Shown piece after piece: positions 9,264 to 18,541 of a stretch of 21,046 bases of DNA. Positions within the stretch are counted from its first letter, which is position 1; every line of letters starts with the position of its first letter. The position numbers and the translations under genes were made by a program. The stretch is taken from positions 1 to 21,046 of the forward strand of contig JAQGAU010001159.1 of assembly GCA_034698045.1 (NCBI GenBank), given 5' to 3'. Origin of the DNA: Paramacrobiotus richtersi. Lineage: Eukaryota; Tardigrada; Eutardigrada; Parachela; Macrobiotidae. The notes beneath the pieces were generated by a model. That model had not been told where the DNA came from. It worked only from the letters and a program-made list of their open reading frames with translations, and did no database searches.

Positions 9264-10552
9264 TCAAAACTGCATCTTCAGTCCTCTCGGTCGAACAATG
9301 GGCGCCTTCTTGGGCACATCAACCGGTGTCTCCCTGGGACGAATCCTCTCCAGCCTGCTGACCGTTTCCGGCCACATGACATTCCCATACTCAAACGCAT
9401 GTTCATTGGCCAACTTCACCAACCCCTCCGCACCCTCCACATCCATATTCCCGCAGTAGATCTCCATCAGCCCATCCAAAACACACCCCGTCAGGTGTTT
9501 GAAATCCTTAAACTCGGTGGGAATCTCTTTGAGCAGCGACAACATCCGGTACAGTAGCCCGCTATCCCGGTCCCTCCGGGCCTTCTCCAGCAGCCCCGTG
9601 AACTGGGTCTGGACTAAACCTTTCAGCCGGGGATGGCGGGTCAGTACAGCGTGCGCTTCTTCATTGGCGGACGGGGCGGAATGCTGGAATAACGCTCTCC
9701 ACAAGTACGCTCCCACTTGGTGCTCGTTTAGACTGGCCGCGTAGTCAATGAATTCGTTGATGAATTCTTGTTGTTCCGGGTTGGGGTAGGTGTTTAACGC
9801 CCGGACAAGACCAAACCGGAAGAGATCCCCGATCTTCCGCCGTTTAGTTGGGTGGTCGTGGAAGATCTTTTTATACAGGTCCACCGAGTCGCGAAACCGT
9901 CCCGCATTCCACAAGGCGTTGGCTAGATAGTGTTTGAGCTGCATTTCCTGGTTGAATTCGTCTTCGTTGTGCTCGGCCATGATCTTCTGACACAGTTCCA
10001 CCCCATCGATCCGTCCATGATGGGCTAAAACGGAAGAGTACTTAAAGAGCTCCCGGAGTGGGAGGTTCTTCCCCGCTTGATCTGCGGCTTCGACCGTGGT
10101 GAAAACGATGTTGGGATCGCTTGGAAGTTGGGTATAGTGGGTTGGTTCTTCATTCCCGCGGACCTGCGAGAAGACGGAGGTCCTCCGGGGTCTTTGGGAT
10201 AACGGCGTTCGGGCTCGCTGGAGATTGTATTCTTGCTTTGCCCGCGAATCCTCTCTGAGTTTGTACTTTAGGCTGAGGGATTTCAAGTACGCGTCGATCG
10301 TCTGCGGCTCGCTGGGCGGTGTGGGGATGTTCTCGGGGTTGTCCGGGTGGGAAAGGAAGGATGTTGTGCAGATGGGATTCTATAGGAAATCGAGAATTCA
10401 CGGTTTTGGTTTCAGAATCAGACCACCGTTACAAAATAAGCAGATAGCATCTTACACACCAGTGAGCATCTCTGGAGGGGTGGCCGTATCCGGCGAAATT
10501 CTTCAACACAAAACGACGACAGAATCTTACGAACTGCAGCCAAATGCATCAT
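9264..10552 (-). CDS. Putative mitochondrial helical-repeat (PPR/TPR-like) protein
   Basis: Two exons, 10552-10460 and 10379-9264, join in phase 0 across an 80-nt intron (donor GTGTGT, acceptor TTTCCTATAG) to give 402 residues. The long second exon alone has no upstream Met in frame, so the first exon is needed. It supplies MMHLAAVRKILSSFCVEE, followed by an Arg-rich stretch without acidic clusters, which looks like a mitochondrial presequence. A second Met follows directly, so the start could be 10549. The central part (about residues 125-340) is a series of amphipathic helix pairs such as YLANALWNAGRFRDSVDLYKK, in the style of TPR or PPR proteins. The C-terminus is basic and Pro-rich (VPKKAPIVRPRGLKMQF). 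Length is near that of PTCD2-type mitochondrial RNA-binding proteins, but I see no diagnostic match, so the function is open. It is divergent from VPS39. Confidence 0.8.
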
Positions 10553-11068
10553 AAAAATTAATCAAGAACCAGACAAGAAGAAACTGCTGCGAGCGCTCCG
10601 CAATCGGTAATACCGAGATGCTGGAAACTTGAAACACGTGGAGAAAATACCAGCCTCGTTCGTAAAATACTGAAATTTAAGTAGAACCTGCAACTCGAAA
10701 GCTGCGTTCTTTGCAAAAAGGAAGATCTTGGATCAGCGAAAAATAAAACAGAAGAGAAAAACGAACTGATCGTGGATCGGTGATCCGAGGCTTGCTCCAG
10801 GTGGGCATAGAAAGAGTAGCGAAACGAGGCCAATCCTCACCCCGAGAAGCCTCCCAGCTGATTACTAACTGCGAATAACGCATTTTACAGTTCTTAGTTT
10901 TTACAATAATTATTATAATTATTTGCAAATTCGAATTACGCTTTTCTTCTGTTCGATACTGCTAGTGTCCTAGAATTCCGAATAAAACCAGCGACGTTCC
11001 AGAGAGAATTCTGCCTGGTGTCAGCAGCTGGTGGATGGCAAGTTTCTTCTGAATATCCTGGGTCGAAA
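10553..11068. promoter_or_regulatory. Shared promoter region of two divergent genes
   Basis: The 516 bp lie between the start codons of the mitochondrial-type gene (minus) and VPS39 (plus). Both promoters and 5' UTRs must be here unless there are untranslated upstream exons. An AT-rich core (AATAATTATTATAATTATTT) sits near 10904-10923. No firm TATA box or initiator could be assigned. No long conserved open frame is present. Confidence 0.6.
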
Positions 11069-14000
11069 ATGTTGGATGTTTACAGTCTTGTCAGCGTTCT
11101 TCCTCGGCTTCCGTTGACGATAGAATCGCTAGCCACGTTCGGTACGCACGGACGCCAGCAGTTCTAAAGTACTAGAATGTCTGCATAAGACGTGTGATGA
11201 TTTTGCAGAGGACAACATATTTGTGGGCACCAGAGAGGGCCATCTGCTCATGTACAAGACGGAATTCCGTGGGACTTTTAATAAAGGTGAGAACAGTCTT
11301 TTCTAGAAATGTTTGAATTTTTTAGCTGAGAAATCAACCGTGTAATTGTGCAGATGGCATCGAAGAGGCCGAAATATCCCTGGTTAAATCCAGCAAGAAT
11401 TTCTCCAAGAAACCCATTTCGCAGGTAAGTTGTAAGCAGTACGTACTTGAATTTGATTGATTTTGCTTTTTCTTCAGTTTTTAAAACATCAGGAGACAGA
11501 ATTCGAAAATGGCAGATTCGCTGTAAAAATTTTGCAGTTAGAGAAACGAGGGCCGATGCTTCGAGAAGCACATTGTTGATTATTTTATCATCAATAAACT
11601 ACTCTGAGCATTAGTGGGTAAAAATATCTCAGCTTGAAATCGTAGTACAGTGGCTATTAAATAACCCATGAAATTCTGCGATGCTCCTCTTGTACATGAA
11701 TAATATTGGCTTCTCTAATATATTTTTTTCTCATTTTCTCCTCTCTTTAAGTTGAAATTCAGGTGATCGAAACTCCGTTACTCATACAGTAAATGATAAT
11801 AGAATAAATCAGCTATTCGAGGCTGGAATGAAGCGGGAGAAAAAAGTGGAATGAAAGCGTTATAAATTATTGAATTGCTAGAAACAAAATAACGACAGAC
11901 ATATTAAAATGGGTTATTTTGGCAGTTGGCTGTGATTTCGGAATTCCACCTGTTGGTCTGCTTGTCGGATAACATTGTTAGCATCCATGATATGGGCTCG
12001 ACGGAGTCGGGCAGCTTCCCGGTACTGGACACCATCAGTAAAACCAAAGGCGCCACCCTCTTCACGCTCTACACGATTCGCGATCCCAACGCCAAATTCA
12101 GCACCAAAGTGACCATGTGTGTCGTTGTACGGCAGAGATTACTGGTATGTTTCGATGACAAAAAAGACAACTTTTTGCAGTCGAATAGATCAAGTAAATA
12201 CATGCGTTATTAAAAAAATGTTGCCAGAAAAATTAGAATCAAAAAAAAAATTGTATCACGACGATGTAAAAATTAACTTATTAACCCAGTTAAAGCAGAT
12301 AAAAAATTTTAAATGGAATATCGAGACTAATATTCAGGTGTACGTTTTATCCATTAGTTAATAAGACTGCTGTTTTCACTTCCGGCTGTTTTTACACTTC
12401 ATTTTTGTGTGACTCGAACATTTGTGCAGGTTGTTTTTCTTGTGTTTTAGGTGTATTTTTTGAAATCGTACGAAAAGAGGTTCGAGGAGGTCCAAGTGAG
12501 TTTATACCGTTTGGTTAAAGATTTCATTCTCTAATGTAGAAACTGACTGCTTCGTAGACGGGTGCCCGATTAAGTGTGCCGGACACACCGAAATGCGTCG
12601 TCTGGGTCAACGATGTGCTGTATGTTAATGTCGCCGGAGAATATCAACGAATGAAGGTACGAAAAATGGCAAGGGGAATTTAATACTTCGCATTTTCTGT
12701 TTATCCATATGAAGTTACTATTCAAGGAAATGACGTAGAGAAGTGGCTACAGTGCGCCAATGTCACGAAACCAGAACGTAGTCGGTCTGCAGATCTGTAC
12801 TAAGGAAAGGTTGTGAAAGAATCTATATAGTAAAGTTTTTACTGATTTGACCAATCATGATCGAATTGCTGCAAATGGGTTACTATTTTAGAAACTGTTT
12901 GCAGATAATTCATCGCATTCTTTTTCTGATGGTTTATTAATCGTTGTTTGTTCGTGTGGTTGCTTTTATACAAAACAGCACTGGCACGGTTTTTGAAATT
13001 AGGAAAGATGAAACCTTATTGTTTTTCTTAGCGCAATAGTTATTTCAGAGATTTTGTGACTATACAATTATGTTTAGCCAAAATTCTGTTTTGCTTTATA
13101 TACTTTCCAGTTGACGGCGTTTTAGCTGTAGGGAAAGTAATAAACACGTTCCCCCATTTACAGCTAAACGGTGACTATGACAAACTCTTCCCCATCGACA
13201 AGAACCAAGAGCCCAAAATCCTCCCCCTCCCCGACGGGCGTATCGCCTTCGGCTACGACAACCGTGTGGTCTTCGCCTCCCCGGACGGGAACATTAGTCG
13301 GGAGACGTTGACGTGGTCGGGTGTGCCGAATCAGATCGCACAGGATGCGCCGTTTCTGTTTGCCTTATTCCCGAGTTACGTCGAGATCCGGTCGTATGAT
13401 CCGCCCGGGAAGGGCGAGGAGGCCATGCAGCGCATTGAGATCCCCAAGGCCAAGTGGGCCTGCGAGTCCCACACCAAGGGGATCACGTATATCGCCTCGC
13501 CGACGGCCATTTGGGCGCTGAAGGGTGCCACGTCCCTGCAGCTGATTGATCGGCTACTGAGTGCCAAGCAGTTTGAGTTGGCGGAGAATATCGCGGTATG
13601 GGTTGTAGTTCTTCCACTTTAATACGTCTTTAGTAAGCAGCTGTTGCAGATTCAAAGATACCTTTTGAACCTTTGATAATTTTGCAGACTGCTATTTTTC
13701 AGAATGTTTTTGGATTGATAAAACTAACTGGTGCTGAAATTACGTAGTGTAGTGGCTGAAACGAGTTGTTGGACTTGACTGTCCATCAGCTTTGAAAAAC
13801 ATTTCTTGGTGATTCATTAAAGTTTCGTAATAAAACGAACAAGCGGCTGGTAATATTGTTCTAATGGTTTATCAATTTTTTCGTTACGGTTCCCTTACGC
13901 TGTAAGTGAACCGTAACGAAAAAATTGATAAACCATTAAAACAATATTACCAGCCGCTTGTCGATTAATACGTGACTACGTAGAACAGTGGCTGCAAAAA

Positions 14001-17000
14001 GACCCCCTTTGGACGATCAAATACGAATTTAAGCAGCTTGAGGAGAATAATCCAAACGTTAATTAAAGATTCCTTTTTTTTGCTCAGTACCTTCCAATAA
14101 CTTAGGCTTCAACGTCGATTATAATTTAATATGTTTGCTCTGATTATAGAAATACTCGACGACCAACGACTCCATCAAGCAGGAATGGTTCCAGCGTATC
14201 CGCAACATCTTCGCCTTCCAGCTGTTCTGTGATAATGAATTCCGCAAGTCTTTTGATTTGTACTTCCAGTTGGGGACAGAGCCGCCCTTCGTCATTGGTT
14301 TGTTGCCGGATTTCCTGCCCACTCTCCGTGAAACTATGGTGTATCCGAGCAAGCTGCCCGAATTGACCGGTTCGTCGCTGGAAAAGGCCACGTTTGCCCT
14401 TATTGAATATTTGACCGAGGTACAGCAGAATGTCATAAAATTTGAAACGTCTCTGTATATCTTTGCATGTTTCAGCGCTATTTCCTGTTATTTATGACTG
14501 TCTGTGGCAGTAATAATTGCAGCAGTTAATAACTGATGTTAATATAACTGAATACAGGATATTAATAATTCGTGTGTTATATTAGGTTTTTTTAATTGTT
14601 GCTTTATTTGAAAAGTGGATTGAACCCTCTTTCACATCTTTTTTTTATTATAATACGGCATTTTTTTGTGGTTTTTCAGTTCGAACTTCATAATTCTTAT
14701 GTTGAGCTTCTGTAGTGGAGTGGCTGAAAATGTGTGTTCGTCCGCACTTCCTATGGTAGTTTCTATCAGCTTCGAAAAGTCTTTGAGATTAGCGTTCTTC
14801 GATGTTTTTGCTAGGTTTTTATGGTTTTATGTTATGCTTAAAATGTGGTGATTGGAAATAGATTACTAAGCCATTCCATCACGACCATGAAAACCATTCA
14901 ACTTTATTCGTACCTTTTTTTGATATCATTTGGTCAGAACAAGTTAGTTCTGATTGTTTCCTAGAGGAAATTTCTCCGCGAACTTTGCTAGTTGAAAATA
15001 ATGTCATTTGGCTGGTTGTGTTTGCAGTGGCGGCAAAAACTCATCTTGGAGAGTAATCGTCGCAGCGATGGGCGAACCGAAGAAGAGATCGCCAAATCAG
15101 ACGCCTTGATGCAGATTGTCGATACTTCACTCCTGAAATGCTATCTGGCCACTAACCGGGCACTGGTCAGCAATCTGCTGCGTTTGAACGACAATCACTG
15201 CAATTTCGAGGAAAGCGAGCGGTGTTTGAAGAAGGCGGAACGGCTGGATGAACTGATCATTCTGTACAAGAATAAGAAGTGTCACAAAAAAGGTGAGTCA
15301 GAATCGCATGAAAAGCGGTGATCTTTGTGATATTTCAGGGTAGCGTTTTATTTTTGATACGAAATGCACAGGGTTTCGTTTCATCGTATTGTTTTGCAAC
15401 TGCAGCATTGGAGTTCTTGAAAGGTCAGATGGATATGCCAAAATCCCCATTGAATGGGCATCTGAAAATGGCGCGGTATTTGGTGGAGATTGCCAAGGAT
15501 GAACTGGATTTGGTCTTTCAGTATGCACGATATGTCATTAGAGCGTCAGCGGAGGATGGATTAATGGTAAAAGCGGATGTGTCGTTCTTGGTTGGATTAG
15601 CGGATTAATCCGCATCTAAAAATTAGGGATACGTTTATTTGTAAACAACAGATGCATTATCGCGCATCGGATAAGTGTAAAAAATAGAACTAATAATCAT
15701 TTGTGTGAACGATTTCGGTTGGTCTGGAATGGAACGAATGACTGAGTTTGAATATTGACTTTCCAGTAATTTATGACCAGTGGTCATTGGTTATTTCATA
15801 GTGCAAAAAAAACTACTTACTGATATTCAAGCTACGAGTTCAATCAAATCCATACTGCACAACAAGAGCGTAGTGTATGGGCTTATAAAGGCGTTTCGTT
15901 GCTCCAGTCAAAATGTAAATTAAACACCGTAATGACTGCCAAACACTGAACAAATTTCAGTCAGTTTCATTAATCTTTTTTTATTATGTAAGTATTAACT
16001 GTTTGGAACTTGACACTGCTGTAAACGATATGGAAAGATCGTGGAAGAAATCTCGATATCCCACTAAATATTGGTTTGTTTTTGTAGATTTTTACGGATG
16101 ACAATTACGAATGCGAGCAAATCCCCCGCGAGAAAGTGTTTGATTATCTGCATCGGACAGCACCGGAACTGTTGGTTCCCTACCTGGAGCACATTATCAA
16201 CGTGTGGAACGACGAGACGGACGCTTTCCACACGGCTCTAGCGGAAGCGTATATCAAACGCGCAGCCACACTGATCAAGGAGAACGCCGACTCGCCGACC
16301 ATTACAGAGCTGCGGAAGAAGCTCCAAACATTCCTGGCCTCGTCGGAGTATTACACACCGGCGGTGTTACTGGCACATGTCCCCCTGAACTGTAAGAATG
16401 CCGGATTGAGCATCAATTTTCAATGATAACAATATGAAATGTATTCATCAAAAAATAAACAGATGTAAAAAACTCGGGAAAAAATGAATTTCTGTCATTC
16501 AGTTCGAAGTGCAATGAGAGAAAAAACTAATCAATTAGTCACGGTTATTTTGTACTGAGTGTCAAATGTACTAATTGTACATAGTAATCACGACAATTTT
16601 TGTAATTGGGTAATAGTTATTAAATTTTAATATTGTTTATTTATTAATTGTTAAGTAATTAGCGTAACTATTGTGATTTTGTACTACTTTCCAATACCAG
16701 TTACCGGTTCTTTTTACAGTGACGCAGTGTACAAAAACTGCTCGCTGTTATTCAGTGAGTCAAGTGCAGCCTGTGGAAAATCAACAGAGGTTGTACAAAC
16801 CGTAGTGTAACGGCGCATCCACCCCCTTTCATCATTTCAGCAGAACAGCCTACTGTGATATAATGGAATATTGTACCAATATCTTTAGCCTTTTTGATCA
16901 AGTTTTTTGAAAGTTAAAATCGATATAAACGATACAGAAAATTTTCGCAATAGAAATGTTGACATGATAAATATTACGAGAATAATCGGCTGGTAGGTGC

Positions 17001-18177
17001 TGTAAAATTTTATACTGCCAAATTCAAAGTCACGTGCCCACAACATAGCGAGACATTTGTACTGAATTGTCGGCTACATTCACGACCAGGTTTCGCTAAC
17101 GTTTATCGGTGTTCTAGGTATGTTTGAGGAGCGTGCGCTGATTCTGGGCCGAATGGGTCGATTCGAGCAGGCGCTCGGTCTCTACGTCCACGTCCTGAAA
17201 GACGACGACAAAGCGGAAAAGTACACTAACAAACCCACATCCCTGATATTTACCAATAAGTCCCTTCATTTGACAGATTCTGCGAGCAGTTCTACGACCC
17301 CAAGAACCTGGACGCCTCCCAAGTGTACTACCTCCTCTTCAAGACCTACGTCAAACCCCCCGAGCCCAGCACCCTGGGTGTCCTGCTCAACGATCCGCCC
17401 TCGACGGAGCGGAAACTGGACGAGGCCTTCCGCATCCTCCGCCGACACAGCAGCCGGATTGACTACGCCAAGGGTATGGAGCTGGTGCCCAAGACGGTGT
17501 CGGTGGCGGAGTTGGCGGATTTCCTGGTCACGGCGCTGCAGGTGTTGACGTCCAAACGCCGGCAAGTGGAGCTGATGAAGAATCTGCATTATGCCGAGTA
17601 TCTGCAGATGCAGTATCGGCGGATCATGTGGGAGAGCGAGATGTTCACGCTGACGGAGGATGATACGTGTGAGATATGCCGGAAGCGTATTGGACGGAAT
17701 ACGTAAGTTTAGAATTTTGGAATTTATTTATAATATAATGATGGAATTTATAGAATTGATATAGAGTAGAATAGAATTGATAGAATAAAACTGATATAAT
17801 TATAGAATTTATCTATAATACGTAAGTTGTGGTTAGTGGCCAGTGTATACTTGCCGTGATTTTACTCATCAGTTTGATTTACTCTTGGCGCCAGCACTGT
17901 TAAAGCACCTAGCCTAATTCATCTTTTGTTTGTTTTATTTTTACCGAACACTACTCAGTTGTTTTTATTTGTTCACCGAGTATATTGAATATGTAATTAA
18001 CTTCTTTTGGAAATTGGAAATTTATTGATTTTGTTAATAAATTTGTATCTTATAATAAACTGGGATGTTCCTTCTTCTTTACTGAACGTCATAGTGTTTG
18101 ATTGTTTCAGGGCATTCATTCGATCTCCCAATAAAAAACTCCGGCACTATGCCTGTGGAAACATTCCAAAACGCTGA
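11069..18177 (+). CDS. VPS39: VPS39/Vam6, HOPS tethering-complex subunit
   Basis: VPS39 binds Rab7 and tethers late endosomes, lysosomes and autophagosomes as a HOPS subunit. Fourteen exons join without a break to 870 residues, close to the family's usual length: 11069-11141, 11209-11286, 11354-11424, 11926-12144, 12451-12495, 12558-12656, 13164-13595, 14150-14419, 15028-15292, 15406-15566, 16088-16391, 17118-17220, 17277-17702, 18111-18177. All introns are GT-AG, 56 to 726 nt. The N-terminal CNH beta-propeller covers about residues 1-290 (VGTREGHLLMYK, then KNFSKKPISQ). A helical clathrin-type region follows, with LIDRLLSAKQFELAENIA, DTSLLKCYLATNRALVSNLL and VPYLEHIINVW. The C-terminal Vps39 domain 2 (about 760-870) carries a zinc-finger-like C838-x2-C841 with H861-x2-C864. 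The paralogue TGFBRAP1 is less likely, because its C-terminus and length differ. A duplicated fragment lies at 7366-7865. Genes on both sides are on the opposite strand. Confidence 0.95.
11643..11653 (+). repeat. A-box-like repeat motif, copy in VPS39 intron 3
   Basis: TAGTACAGTGG within CGTAGTACAGTGGCT, a full match to the Pol III A-box pattern TRGYNNAGYGG. It is preceded by CAGCTTGAAAT, as in other copies. No B box is found at a usable distance. The rest of this 501-nt intron is AT-rich and otherwise empty. Confidence 0.5.
12736..12746 (+). repeat. A-box-like repeat motif, copy in VPS39 intron 6
   Basis: TAGAGAAGTGG within GGAAATGACGTAGAGAAGTGGCT, differing from the A-box pattern at one position. 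The 507-nt intron (12657-13163) shows no other feature. Confidence 0.4.
13677..13835 (+). repeat. Intronic repeat element, copy in VPS39 intron 7
   Basis: This part of intron 7 resembles 14655-14810 in intron 8 and 7700-7850 in the duplicated fragment. Shared blocks are ACT-(G)GTGCTGA or CTGATGTTGAG, then CGTAGTGTAGTGGCTGAAA, then a CATCAGCTTTGAAAA block. The A-box-like core TAGTGTAGTGG is at 13745-13755. The similarity between introns 7 and 8 shows that this is a repeat, not only a by-product of the fragment duplication. Confidence 0.6.
13839..13961. repeat. Near-perfect foldback, 60-nt arms, 3-nt loop (VPS39 intron 7)
   Basis: Left arm 13839-13898 and right arm 13902-13961 are reverse complements at 58 of 60 positions, with no indel; the loop is GCT at 13899-13901. 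The mismatches are 13861/13939 (C-A) and 13893/13907 (C-T). The element ends in ACAAGCGG...CCGCTTGT. CGA stands directly on both sides (13836-13838 and 13962-13964) and may be a 3-bp target duplication. A foldback miniature transposon, a long hairpin RNA source or an assembly foldback artefact are all possible. No transposase gene is in the window. Confidence 0.9.
13981..13991 (+). repeat. A-box-like repeat motif, second copy in VPS39 intron 7
   Basis: TAGAACAGTGG within ACTACGTAGAACAGTGGCTGCAAAA, just downstream of the large foldback. One position deviates from the A-box pattern. A CAGCTTGAGGA block follows about 35 nt later, comparable to the CAGCTT block of other copies. Confidence 0.45.
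14655..14810 (+). repeat. Intronic repeat element, copy in VPS39 intron 8
   Basis: Related to 13677-13835 in intron 7 and present also in the duplicated fragment near 7700-7850. The core TAGTGGAGTGG is at 14713-14723 within TTCTGTAGTGGAGTGGCTGAAAA. The remainder of the 608-nt intron (14420-15027) is AT-rich without other recognisable features. Confidence 0.6.
15567..16087 (+). other. VPS39 intron 10
   Basis: A 521-nt GT-AG intron with no RNA gene recognised. It contains the 14-bp perfect palindrome GCGGATTAATCCGC at 15600-15613. The polypyrimidine tract before the acceptor is weak (TTTGTTTTTGTAG). Confidence 0.6.
16392..17117 (+). other. VPS39 intron 11, longest intron
   Basis: A 726-nt intron, AT-rich in its first half. 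Near 16803 the words CGTAGTGTAACGG resemble the A-box-like motif found in introns 3, 6, 7 and 8, but the match is poor. No snoRNA with C and D boxes in workable positions was found on the sense strand. Confidence 0.5.
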
Positions 18178-18437
18178 ATGGATCGCCAATGACGGAGAAA
18201 TTCCTGCCAAATCTAATGCTCGTCAGCTTGATTTTGTGATCGGTTACATATTTATAAACTGGTGATTATCCATACTATTTCAACGGGATTTCCCCTTTTT
18301 TATCAATCGAGTTTAATTTTAATCGTTTTGGTATTTATACTGTTTTATCAGTGCTTATGCTATTTTGGTAAAATTCCTTCTTTTGCTATGCAGATACATG
18401 TATAATGTAACAGTACAAAGCACGCAAGTGAAGATGT

Positions 18438-18443
18438 TTTTAT
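18438..18443 (-). terminator. Poly(A) signal, RPS8
   Basis: AATAAA on the minus strand about 100 nt beyond the RPS8 stop codon. The VPS39 stop is at 18175-18177 on the other strand, so the two convergent transcripts end within a 364-bp spacer. VPS39 has no canonical AATAAA after its stop in this spacer and may use a variant signal. Confidence 0.55.
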
Positions 18444-18541
18444 TCACATTTCTTTCGGACCAAAGGTTCACATCCCGGTATAAAATCCCCACTTGAAAAC
18501 CACAGATGTTACATAAGAATAACAAAACTCGTGTGTATCGT

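Noticed and set aside
13321..13567. Alternative open frames inside VPS39 exon 7 on both strands
   Set aside because: The VPS39 frame matches the CNH domain and joins in phase to neighbouring exons. The others have Arg/Pro-rich shadow composition.
14713..14740. tRNA-derived SINE with A box TAGTGGAGTGG and B-box-like TGTTCGTCC
   Set aside because: The putative B box is only about a dozen bases after the A box, too close for a tRNA-type promoter, and is not kept in the other copies. The motif is reported as a repeat only.
15600..15613. GCGGATTAATCCGC as a homeodomain-type regulatory site
   Set aside because: A single 14-bp palindrome in an intron is weak evidence. It is noted only as part of intron 10.
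17266..17589. Minus-strand 107-codon open frame
   Set aside because: It is antisense to VPS39 exon 13, which is strongly conserved. The minus frame is His/Gln-rich, as expected from a shadow of GC-rich coding sequence.
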